This document shows positions 28,109 to 36,202 of a DNA stretch of 64,000 nucleotides, one piece after another. Positions within the stretch are counted from its first letter, which is position 1. Every line of letters begins with the position of its first letter. A program made the translations under genes and the position numbers. Origin of the DNA: CAZHCA01 sp964530825 (GTDB lineage Bacteria > Bacteroidota > Bacteroidia > Chitinophagales > Saprospiraceae); assembly GCA_964530825.1 (NCBI GenBank), contig CAZHCA010000008.1, positions 1 through 64,000 on the forward strand, given 5' to 3'. The notes below the pieces were generated by a model. That model searched no databases and was not told the origin of the DNA. It worked only from the letters and a program-made list of their open reading frames with translations.

Positions 28109-30075
28109 CTCACCAGCTTAACTACGCTGGATTTGGATGGCAATGACCTGACGAGCCTGCCCCCAGAAATCACCCAGTTGACCAACTTGACCGAGTTGAA
28201 TTTGGGGAGTTATCTTTTCACTCATTTGCAGTTGACAAGCCTACCCCCCGAAATCGGGCAACTCAAGAACTTAACCACTCTAACACTGAATTTTAGTAAC
28301 CTCATGAGCCTGCCCCCAGAAATCGGGCAACTCAAGAACTTAACCACTCTAACACTGAATTTCAGTAACCTCACGAGCCTGCCCCCAGAAATCGGGCAGT
28401 TGACCAACTTGACCGAGCTGGAGTTGGCTGTCAACGGTCTGAGCAGCCTGCCCCCAGAAATCACCCAGTTGACCAACTTAACCAAGTTGCTTTTAGGGGG
28501 TAACCATCTGAGCAGCCTACCCCCCGAAATCACCCAGTTGACCAACTTGACCGAGTTGTTTCTGGAGTCCGGTCGGATGAGGAGTTTACCGCCCGATATC
28601 GGGCAGTTGACTAACTTGACCGGGCTGGTTTTACATGAAAACGAACTGAAAGACCTGCCCCCCGAAATCGGGCAGTTGAACAACTTGGTCGTGCTGTCTT
28701 TGAGGGGCAATCAACTGAGGAGCCTGCCCCCCGAAATCGGGCAGTTGACTAACTTGACCGGGCTACTTTTGAGGGGCAACCAACTGAGGAGCCTGCCCTC
28801 CGAAATCGGGCAGTTGAACAACTTGACCGAGTTGAATTTGAAAGACAATGACCTGACGAGCCTAACCCCCGAAATCGGGCAGTTGAACAACTTGGTCGAG
28901 CTAGATTTGAGGGGCAACCAACTGAGGAGCCTGCCCCCCGAAATCGGGCAGTTGGTAAACCTCGCGGAGCTAGATCTGCGTAATACTTTAATTCCGCCTT
29001 CGGAACATGAAAAAGTGAAAGCCCTATTGCCAAATTGTACTATTGAATATGACTCAACCAGCTTGGATTTGTCGTACAAAGGCCTGACGAGCCTGCCCCC
29101 CGAAATCGGGCAACTCAACAACTTGATCAGGCTGAATTTGAGCGGCAACCAATTGAGGAGCCTGCCACCCGAAATTGGGCAGTTGGTAAACCTTGCGGAG
29201 CTAGATCTGCGTAATACTTTAATTCCGCCTGCGGAACATGAAAAAGTGAAAGCCCTATTGCCAAATTGTACTATTGAATATGACTCAACCAACTTGGGTT
29301 TACCAAGCAACCAACTGAGGAGTCTGTCCCCAGAAATCACGCAACTCACTTACTTAGCGGAGCTGAATTTGAGAGGCAATGACCTGACGAGCCTGCCCCC
29401 CGAAATCGGGCAACTCAAGAACTTGACCAGGCTGAATTTGAGCGGCAACCAATTGAGGAGCCTGCCCCCCGAAATCGGGCAGTTGAACAACTTGACCGAA
29501 CTGAGGTTGGAGGTCAACCAACTGACAAGCCTACCCCCAGAAATCGGGCAGATAAACAACTTGGCCGAGCTGGATTTGAGAGGCAATGAACTGAGGAGCC
29601 TGCCCCCCGAAATCGGGCAATTGAAAAACTTGACCGAACTAGATTTGAGGTACAATCAACTGAGGAGCCTGCCCCCCGAAATCGGGCAATTGAAAAACTT
29701 GACCGAACTAGATTTGAGGTACAATCAACTGACGAGCCTGCCCCCCGAAATCGGGCAGTTGAAAAACTTGACCGAACTGGGATTGGAGGTCAACCAACTG
29801 ACAAGCCTACCCCCAGAAATCGGGCAGATGAACAACTTGGCCGAACTGGATTTGAGAGGCAATGACCTGAGGAGCCTGCCCCCCGAAATCGGGCAATTGA
29901 AAAACTTGACCGAGCTGGGGTTGGAGGTCAACCAACTGACGAGCCTGCCACCCGAAATCGGGCAGTTGAAAAACCTGACCGAGCTGGATTTGAGGCACAA
30001 CCAACTGAGGAGCCTGCCACCCGAAATCGGGCAGTTGAAAAAGTTGGAAGAGCTGAACTTGGAGGACAACAACTT
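27852..30075 (+). repeat. Tandem 69-bp LRR-coding repeat array
   Basis: About 30 repeats of 69 bp (23 codons) share the core CCCCCCGAAATCGGGCAG or close variants. Some neighbours are almost identical: 27971-28039 and 28109-28177 differ at two positions out of 69 and flank the stop codon. Two longer duplicated segments of roughly 120 bases carry the internal cap module near 28945-29064 and 29170-29295. The array is expected to recombine. Confidence 0.9.
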
Positions 30076-30136
30076 CTCCAAAGTCGAAAAAGCCCGTATC
30101 CTAGAGTGGCTACCGGATTGCAAAGTTAGATTCTAA
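28109..30136 (+). pseudogene. LRR continuation of the nSTAND1 gene after the stop codon
   Basis: The frame is in phase with the preceding NTPase and encodes about 25 further 23-residue LRRs of the type LPPEIGQLxNLxxLxLxxN. Two internal cap-like modules (EHEKVKALLPNCTIEYDST) interrupt the array, and a related C-terminal cap ends it (NNFSKVEKARILEWLPDCK). A TTG at 28133 could in principle restart translation, but no ribosome-binding signal supports it. A single C-to-T change (CAA to TAA) explains the break. The rest of the frame is intact, so the mutation is recent, reversible, or an artefact. Confidence 0.75.
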
Positions 30137-30164
30137 CCCCGATCCCCCCATCGGACGGGCATCC

Positions 30165-30605
30165 ATTCCCTTCATCAACCGCCAAATCGCACTCACTAAA
30201 CTCAATAATTCCATATTTTACCCGAACAGCCAGAATACGCAAAATAGGCAGCTCCAGTACACCACCATTGCAATCTGCCCGCCGAAGCCAGCAGGCGAAG
30301 GAGGGCGCGCCCTAAACAAAGCCTACCGCAAAGAAAAAGTCCTGCGGGAAGACCTGGATAACTTCAAATCCCAGCTCCACACCCTCTTGGACCGCATCAA
30401 TACCGACGAGAGCGAGGAAAACGCCAAAAACCACCTGCGCGACTTCCTCAATGATACCGGCTACAAAGGCCGGCACCTCATCGCCACCAAGGGGCGGGCG
30501 GATTTGGTCATCCACAGCGAGCAGAAAGCGAGCAGCCCGGTGAGCATGCTCTTTGAGGTGAAGCGGCCGCGGGGGAAGGGCAATGCCAAATCGGTGAGTG
30601 TTGAC
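30165..30605 (+). pseudogene. 5' remnant of a type IIG (Eco57I-like) restriction-modification gene
   Basis: One frame reads NKAYRKEKVLREDLDNFK, then LLDRINTDESEENAKNHLRDFL, then GRADLVIHSEQK and LFEVKRPRGKGN. This is the characteristic N-terminal nuclease part of large Bacteroidota type IIG enzymes, with the PD-(D/E)XK elements D (RADLVI) and ExK (EVK). There is no good start codon upstream, and homology ends abruptly after KGNAK. The methylase and specificity parts are missing. The matching C-terminal end survives at 32039-32262. Confidence 0.72.
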
Positions 30606-30683
30606 TTGCCATTTTGTCCCACCGCTACTGACGCTGCGGTTAGCATAGGTGGGGTCGGAACAAGTTGAAAAAATAGCGCTATT

Positions 30684-30876
30684 TAATTGTCATCTGTTCC
30701 GTTTTCAGGAATTTCTGGACTTGACATTGTAATAACCCCGCCAATGATTGGAGTCAGAAAAACACATACAAAAAACTTCCAAAATATCCAATCTTCCGTT
30801 TTTGACCAGCTTTTGCGATGAGATAGCAAATAACAAGGTAGACTCCTGTATAGACCCCTATAAGTGGTAATTTCAT
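30684..30876 (-). pseudogene. Frameshifted small membrane protein
   Basis: The minus strand from ATG 30876 reads MKLPLIGVYTGVYLVICYLI, then RKIGYFGSFLYVFF, and stops at 30754. Adding one base restores LTPIIGGVITMSSPEIPENG to a stop at 30684. The composition (two hydrophobic helices, SPI/TPIIG-like motif) resembles small membrane proteins common in Bacteroidota mobile regions. The reading depends on assuming a one-base deletion. Confidence 0.4.
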
Positions 30877-30909
30877 GCTGTTTGTATTTATTGAAGAAAT
30901 AAGTCCAAT

Positions 30910-32036
30910 TGGCTTTGTTACATGAATCAGCCTTAGAATAAGAATGGGCTGGAGAGTTGTATCTTTAGTTTCACCTCAAACAAAAGGTCCAATCACCCAG
31001 CCCATGTTAAAGATAACAAAGGAAAAGCAGACCCATGGCGATCAGCCCAAAGAAAAGTATCGGCCCACGAACTGGGCGGCCTACAATCAGGCCTTGGTCA
31101 ACCGCGGAAGCATCACGATTTAACTTTCGAAAGAGGCCATCGAAGGCTGGTATGATGACCGCCCGGTACAACGAGGCGGATAATATGTCTACAGCGATCT
31201 TTGCATAGAGACCCTATTGATACTAAAAGTAGTTTTCAAGTTGGCATATCGACAGACGCAAGGCTTTGCCCAGGGTTTATTGAAATCGATGGGATTGGAA
31301 CTGGAAGTTCCCTGCTACACGTAGATCCAGCGCCGTTCCAAGACACTGAATATAGAGGCTTTCAACATCCCTCCCGGCGGATCGATCAATACCGTTATCG
31401 ACTCCACCGGACTGAAAGTATACGGTGAAGGTGAATGTAAAGTGCATAAGCATGGCTATAGCAAGCGGCGGACCTGGCGCAAATTCCATTTGGGATGTGA
31501 TCCCCAAACGAGCTTTATCCACTGCTTCACCTTGACCGATAGTGCCAGCGATGATGCTTCTCAGTTGGCGCCGCTGCTGGATCAGGTAGAGCCTCAGATC
31601 GACGATACTTGTCTGGACGGCGCCTATGACACGGAATATTGCTGGGACGAACTCATTGAAAGAGGTATCTGCCCAGTTATTCCGCCTCGCAGGAATGCAG
31701 TGGAGTGATATATCGAACAAGAAGGTGATTTGAAAGATTATCCGAGGAATAAAGCGATCCGTGAAATTGAAGGCCTGGGCCGCAAGGAATGGAAGGTGCA
31801 AAATGGATATCACCGACGAAGTTGATCCGAAGCAGCCATGTTCCGTTTCAAGACTATCCATGGAAGAATGCTTTACTCGCGAACGATGAAAACTCAACAG
31901 ACGGAAACCAAAATTAAAGTAAAAACGCTCAATATAATTACAGCCCAAGGTATGCCTGTGTCAGTGAAAGTGGAGGCTGCCTGAACTAAGAGTTCAATAG
32001 CAATTTTGTTTGGAATGTATTCATGCAACAAAGCCA
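30910..32036 (+). mobile_element. IS5-family insertion sequence, degraded
   Basis: Terminal inverted repeats TGGCTTTGTTACATGAAT (30910-30927) and its inverted partner with one mismatch (32019-32036) bound an element of about 1,127 bp containing one transposase pseudogene. The end sequence and transposase type fit the IS5 family (IS1031/ISL2-like members). No clear target duplication remains. It lies inside the deleted type IIG gene. Confidence 0.78.
31004..31984 (+). pseudogene. IS5-family DDE transposase pseudogene
   Basis: One continuous frame from ATG 31004 to TGA 31982-31984 (about 327 codons) encodes an IS5-type transposase. Segments include NWAAYNQALVNRGS, INTVIDSTGLKVYGEGE with the first catalytic Asp, HLGCDPQTSFIH, CLDGAYDTEY with the second Asp, and IPPRRNAVE. 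Internal stops interrupt it at ITI*LS, RGG*YV, CYT*IQ, AVE*YI and RRS*SE. Several are explained by C-to-T or G-to-A changes. No frameshift is needed. The element is inactive in cis. Confidence 0.8.
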
Positions 32037-32038
32037 GG

Positions 32039-32262
32039 AATTACCAATAGCCTCAAATGAAAAAATTAATGATCCAATAGTCATCCTAGTCGACCAAATC
32101 CTCCACCAAAAGCAGCAAGACCCCACCGCCGACACCACCGCATTAGAAGCCCAGATCGACCTCCTCGTCTACCGCCTCTACGGGCTGAGCTGGGCGGAGG
32201 TGAAGCTGGTGGACCCGGAATTTGAGATGAGTGAAGAGGAATATGAGGCGGTTGAGGTTTAA
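32039..32262 (+). pseudogene. 3' remnant of the type IIG restriction-modification gene
   Basis: The frame reads ILVDQILHQKQQDPTADTTA, then EAQIDLLVYRLYGLSWAEVK, ending EEYEAVEV. This is the usual C-terminus of Eco57I/type IIG enzymes (helix pair plus VYxLYGL). An ATG at 32023 lies inside the IS5 terminal repeat and gives an open frame of 79 codons, but no independent function is likely. It ends 11 bases before mrr, so mrr was probably the downstream gene of the original operon. Confidence 0.68.
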
Positions 32263-32273
32263 AACAATAAGAC

Positions 32274-33173
32274 ATGGCCAAAAAGCAATCAAAGACAAAG
32301 CAGGTGGCCCTCAAGACGCTGGATGCCGGTATGCGATACCTGGCCGAGAACGAAGGCGAAGCGCTCGGGCGGGATGTGATCGACCACATCGGAGCAACGG
32401 TGGAATTCAACGAGTGGGAAAGCGGGCGGTATGAAAAGACCGGCTACATCCGCTGGCAGTCGATTATGCACTTCTACACTATCGACCTGGTCAAAGCCGG
32501 TTTTTTGCGCAAATCAAAAGGCGTCTGGACCCTTACCTCGGAAGGGGAAGAAGTCTATCAGCAAGGTGTAGAAGTCATGCTCGACGAGGCCATCAAGCGC
32601 TACCGGGCCTGGAAAGAACAACAGGAAAAGAATGACGGTTCTGCGGAGGAGAGCAACGATGAGACGCAGGAAAGCTCTTCCCTCCGATTGGAAAAATACG
32701 AAGAGGAAGCGGTAGCCGATATACAGGCTTATATCAAGACCCTTACGCCTTGTGAGTTTCAAGACCTCTGTGGCACCCTGCTGCGGGCGATGGGTTACTA
32801 CATCCCGCATATTGCTCCGAAAGGCAAAGACGGCGGCATCGACTTGATTGCCTATTCCGATCCGCTCGGCACCCGTCCGCCGCGCATTAAAGTACAGGTC
32901 AAGCATAAGCCGGAGACCGCCATTTCTGTGGATGTTATCCGGCAGTTGGTCGCTGTACTGAATAAAGAGGGAGATGTGGGGCTGTTTATTACCAGCGGGC
33001 GCTTTACTTCCGAATCCGAGCGCTACGCCCGGGAGTCGCACAAACATGTCGAGTTGATTGACTTCGCTCGCTTAATTGAACTGTGGCAGCAGTTTTATGA
33101 TAAGATGACGGATCAGGAGAAGGATCAGCTGCCGCTGCAGCCGGTGTATTTTTTGGGTCCGGTGTCTAAATAA
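32274..33173 (+). CDS. mrr: Mrr-family restriction endonuclease
   Basis: A 299-residue protein with an N-terminal winged-helix Mrr_N-like domain (residues about 10-110), a charged linker, and a C-terminal Mrr catalytic domain starting LTPCEFQDLCGTLLRAMGY. The nuclease signature is D190 in GKDGGIDLIA and the Q-x-K motif Q208-V-K210 in IKVQVKHK. Mrr enzymes cut methylated or otherwise modified DNA. Its place directly after a type IIG remnant suggests the two once formed an operon. The gene itself is intact. Confidence 0.88.
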   Translation: MAKKQSKTKQVALKTLDAGMRYLAENEGEALGRDVIDHIGATVEFNEWESGRYEKTGYIRWQSIMHFYTIDLVKAGFLRKSKGVWTLTSEGEEVYQQGVEVMLDEAIKRYRAWKEQQEKNDGSAEESNDETQESSSLRLEKYEEEAVADIQAYIKTLTPCEFQDLCGTLLRAMGYYIPHIAPKGKDGGIDLIAYSDPLGTRPPRIKVQVKHKPETAISVDVIRQLVAVLNKEGDVGLFITSGRFTSESERYARESHKHVELIDFARLIELWQQFYDKMTDQEKDQLPLQPVYFLGPVSK

Positions 33174-33305
33174 AAAGAGCAGTCAGCGACTGCCCGGGGG
33201 AATCCTACTTTGGGGGCTGGCTCCATTTCAAATTCGGTACAGACATAACAAATAATTTGTGACTTCTGTTTCTTGTTTTTTTGGGTTCTATGCTTTTAGT
33301 GGTTA

Positions 33306-33345
33306 GTAACTGATCTTTCGCACGCGAAAGCGAAAGATCAGTTAC
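33306..33345. repeat. Perfect 16-bp inverted repeat (hairpin)
   Basis: GTAACTGATCTTTCGC at 33306-33321 is repeated as its exact reverse complement at 33330-33345 around an eight-base loop. There is no T-run after it, so it is not a standard terminator. It lies three bases from the left end of the IS1634-type element, so it may be an insertion target or a separate palindromic element. Confidence 0.7.
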
Positions 33346-33347
33346 TA

Positions 33348-34329
33348 CGCAGCTTCCGCACATCGTATATCCCAAAAAGGATAATTAAATTTAGGGCATG
33401 GATCCTCAAACCTACTCCAGCAAAAACCTTGACCATCTGGGCCTGGTGGCCGGGATGCGCCGGGAGATCGGGGTCAGTGAAGTCATCGATCGTTACTGCT
33501 ATTCCGAGCGGGAAGATCAGATAGTCCCAACTGGCAAAGCGCTTGAGGCTATGATTCTCAACGGTCTGGGCTTTGTCAATAAACCATTCCTCGGTTTTTC
33601 AGCGATAAACCCGTTGAGCGGCTGCTCGGCCCCGGCATTGAAGCCGAACACCTAAATGATGATCGCCTGGGTCGGGCCCTGGACCAGTTCTACGACACAG
33701 GACTGACCACCCTATTCACCCATTTGAGCCGCCGTACGTTGCAGACTCTGGATTATTTTCCTACTCAGGGCCATCTGGACACCACATCTTTGAGTATTTA
33801 TGGTCGCTACAACTCCGAGGAAGAAGCGGTAGCCGAATTGCATGTATAGCAAAGATCACCGGCCGGATCTACCCCAGGTAACCCTGCAGTTGATCGGTGA
33901 GCAGCTCAGTGGTATTCCACTGCACCTGGAAGTGCTCAGCGGCAATAGCAGCGATAGCGACTCCTTTCGCCAGACCATAAAGCCCCTAATATTGTCGCCT
34001 CCTCCTTCTTTGTCAAAAAGCCCGAACGGGTAGCCGCCCTGGTATTTGTCATGGCGGCCGGTCTGTTGGTCTACAGCGCCCTGGAATACCGCACCCGCCA
34101 GACCCTAAGCCATGAAGATAAATCCGTGCCGGATCAAAAGGGCAAGCCCACGCAGCAACCTACGGCGCGTTGGATCTTCCAATTGTTCATAGGCTTGCAC
34201 GTGCTAAACTTACCGGATGGACAGATCATCCTAGTGAATCTCAAGGAAGTACATCGGGATATCCTGTCGCTGTTATCCTACTGGAATTTTTATTCTTGAT
34301 TTTTGGATATACGATGTGCGGAAGCTGCG
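33348..34329 (+). mobile_element. IS1634-family element with internal deletion
   Basis: The ends carry matching inverted repeats of about 26 bases starting CGCAGCTTCCGCACATCGTA, at 33348-33377 and 34300-34329, with one gap. The interior is only about 0.95 kb, whereas intact family members are roughly 1.7-2 kb. The transposase is broken, so the element is non-autonomous, but the ends are well preserved and could be moved by a related transposase elsewhere. Confidence 0.75.
33398..34299 (+). pseudogene. IS1634-family transposase remnant (DUF4277 N-terminus)
   Basis: The frame starts with the DUF4277-type segment MDPQTYSSKNLDHLGLVAGM and continues after a frameshift as DKPVERLLGPGIEAEHLNDD, then GHLDTTSLSIYGRYNSEEEA. 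A second shift gives VYSKDHRPDLPQVTLQLIGE. After SFRQTIKP the sequence jumps to FFVKKPERVAALVFVMAAGL near the C-terminus, so most of the DDE catalytic core is deleted. It ends at 34299. Confidence 0.75.
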
Positions 34330-34339
34330 AATTAACACA

Positions 34340-34373
34340 CAAAAGTCCTTGAAAATCAAGAACTTTTGTTTTT
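34340..34373. terminator. Hairpin followed by T-run
   Basis: CAAAAGT-c-CTTGA and TCAAG-a-ACTTTTG pair around a short loop, followed by TTTTT. It lies just outside the right end of the IS1634-type element. It would fit a rho-independent terminator for plus-strand transcripts leaving the element. Confidence 0.5.
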
Positions 34374-34767
34374 CACCCCCTTCTAACTCGTTTTTCTAAC
34401 TTATTGATTATCAGCACATAAGCAAATTGTTTACTTTCAAAATGTGTTCAATTTAGGGGGTCTTACTTTCAAAAGGGAGAGGGTTCAATCCCAGACGAAA
34501 AACCTCCTATTTTCCTGATTACCAGTCAATAACAAAGACCTTTATGCATCTCACCAAACAATTCCTGTAAAAATGGAGTCCGACTAAGCTTTTTGCAATT
34601 CCTCGATTCCAGTCGCCAATGTGTTTTAATGTGTTATTTGGTGTTTTGCTGAGGAATATTGAAATTCTCCGGTATATACAAGAAATACTGCTTAGGGCCA
34701 TCATCGCCGAAAAGCTCCTATCCCTACGGGGAAGGGGCGTCGACTTTATTTACCCACCAAACCCACC

Positions 34768-34980
34768 TTATGATCCTCCCTTGACCAAATTTACCGTGCC
34801 CCCAGGATGATTGTAGGTGTAGCGGTACGCCTGGAAGACTCCCGTACCCAACTGCCAGGTAATGGCCCCAATATTACCGTTATATTGCGGGATTAAGCCG
34901 CTGATGGCGCAATACTGCCGAATCAGGTGTTCCTGCTGCCTGTCGATGGTCTGGAAAAAAGGAAGTACATCAAAGCTATT
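34768..34980 (-). pseudogene. RHS/YD-repeat fragment
   Basis: The minus-strand frame reads SGLIPQYNGNIGAITWQLGT and then FQAYRYTYNH, which resembles the YNGNI-x-x-x-W and QAYxYxYD pattern of RHS repeat proteins in Bacteroidota. It is only about 70 codons and stops after KGGS. It is a debris fragment, and the rest of the RHS gene is absent. The stretch 34374-34767 shows nothing else I can support. Confidence 0.42.
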
Positions 34981-34994
34981 GTTCACTTATTTTA

Positions 34995-35033
34995 TTTGTT
35001 CACGAATCGTGAACATCGTATATTTGTGAACAA
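34995..35033 (+). promoter_or_regulatory. Promoter with embedded palindromic operator upstream of the AbiEi-like gene
   Basis: TTTG (34995-34998) and TATATTTG (35019-35026), spaced 20 bases, match the Bacteroidota -33/-7 promoter. The palindrome TGTTCACGAATCGTGAACA (34997-35015) covers the spacer. Extra half-sites TTGTTCAC (34979-34986) and TTGTGAACAA (35024-35033) flank it. Binding here would block RNA polymerase. The winged-helix region of the encoded protein is the obvious candidate repressor. Confidence 0.72.
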
Positions 35034-35045
35034 CCATGTTACGAA

Positions 35046-36014
35046 ATGGAGCAACAAATTGTAAATACCGCCCTCGAAAAGCTGCACCGTATCCCCGGAA
35101 TTCGGTCGCACTGGGAACAGAAAGGTGTTTTAGATGGGCTATTACATTTAACAATAGCTGGTAGGCAATATTTTTTTACGGTAAAAGTACAAACGGAGCC
35201 AAGAGCATACCAATTACCCCTAATAGGAAATTATCATCAGCGCTACGAAAACTTTCTACTGATAGCCGGGCATTTATTTCCAAAAATAAAGGAGCAACTC
35301 CAGCAAAGTGGAATTGCCTACCTGGAAGCCAATGGAAACATCTTTTTACGTAAGAACGGATTGTTCCTACTGGTAGACACCCATAGCCCCCTCAAGCCTA
35401 ACAAGAACAACAGCAACCGGGCATTTACTAAAACGGGCCTGAAAGTCGTATTTTATTTGTTGCAACACCAGGATGCTATCAATCTTACCCAACGCGAGCT
35501 GGCAAGAAAAACCCATGTAGGATTAGGCACTATTCCCCAAGTCATCGAAGGCCTAAAAAAAACCGGATATCTGATTCTGCTGAACAATAAAACCTATGAA
35601 TGGGAAAACAGAACGTCACTACTAGAAAGGTGGATAGCCGAATATGCCACTACCCTGAAGCCTAAGCTCCAAAAAGAACGCTATACGTTCAAGGATGATT
35701 GGCGGAATATCCCATTCGATACGGCAAAAACAGTTTGGGGAGGCGAGCCTGCTGCCGATCTACTCACCAACCATCTACGACCCGAAAAGTTCTTGATCTA
35801 TACCCAGGAAAGCCGTGTGGAATTGATCAAAAACTACCGGCTTATGCCGGATAAAAATGGAGAAATTGAAGTCCTCGATATGTTTTGGCCTAAGAATGAG
35901 TATGTAACAGCTCCCCCATTATTGGTGTATGCTGATTTGAGGTTAGCGGGAGGTAAACGGAATGAAGAAACCGCAGAAAAAATTTACGATGAGTATATCC
36001 AGCCAAACCTATAA
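35046..36014 (+). CDS. AbiEi-family type IV antitoxin-like protein
   Basis: The 322-residue protein has an N-terminal alpha/beta region, a winged helix at about residues 125-185 (LTQRELARKTHVGLGTIPQV) and a C-terminal domain with VWGGEPAADLLTNHLRPEKF and PPLLVYADLRLAGGKRNEET. These match Bacteroidota proteins annotated as AbiEi antitoxins. AbiEi proteins repress their own promoter and oppose an AbiEii nucleotidyltransferase toxin. No AbiEii-like gene follows: the next gene is convergent and an ATPase. It is therefore an orphan or acts with a distant partner. The start ATG at 35046 lies 13 bases after the last operator half-site. Confidence 0.7.
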   Translation: MEQQIVNTALEKLHRIPGIRSHWEQKGVLDGLLHLTIAGRQYFFTVKVQTEPRAYQLPLIGNYHQRYENFLLIAGHLFPKIKEQLQQSGIAYLEANGNIFLRKNGLFLLVDTHSPLKPNKNNSNRAFTKTGLKVVFYLLQHQDAINLTQRELARKTHVGLGTIPQVIEGLKKTGYLILLNNKTYEWENRTSLLERWIAEYATTLKPKLQKERYTFKDDWRNIPFDTAKTVWGGEPAADLLTNHLRPEKFLIYTQESRVELIKNYRLMPDKNGEIEVLDMFWPKNEYVTAPPLLVYADLRLAGGKRNEETAEKIYDEYIQPNL

Positions 36015-36077
36015 AGAACTATACCCCTCACGAAGTGGTTTGGGCTTTGCCCAGCCACTTCCAGCGAGTATAAGTAT

Positions 36078-36136
36078 GAAGCCAGCGGTTAGAGGTCAGA
36101 AGTAACTGACCTGTCTTCTCTGGCTTCATTTTTTTT
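36078..36136. terminator. Rho-independent terminator
   Basis: GAAGCCAG (36078-36085) pairs with CTGGCTTC (36120-36127), with a nested AGGTCAG/CTGACCT stem, followed by an A and eight Ts. It lies between the convergent AbiEi-like and ATPase genes and would end the plus-strand transcript. Confidence 0.75.
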
Positions 36137-36202
36137 GGCGAAAGCCGTATACCAATTCCAGGTGAAATTTATCGGGGTTTACGTCAAACTTTTGACCTCC
36201 CA

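Noticed and set aside
28133..28135. TTG as a restart codon for the LRR part
   Set aside because: No ribosome-binding signal or domain boundary supports it. The simplest reading is one gene broken by a stop codon.
27852..30075. Regular repeats that could be mistaken for a CRISPR array
   Set aside because: The period is 69 bp with coding-frame variation and no conserved short repeat with unique spacers. It is an LRR array.
28222..30123. Several minus-strand open frames with repeats such as PISGGRL
   Set aside because: They are the complementary reading of the LRR-coding repeats, not separate proteins.
30600..30665. An imperfect inverted sequence with GTTAGCA like an integron attC site
   Set aside because: Core boxes and spacing do not match attC rules, and there is no integrase or cassette array.
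34470..34500. GAGGGTTCAATCCC resembling a tRNA T arm
   Set aside because: The stem is too short, and no acceptor or anticodon arm can be drawn around it.
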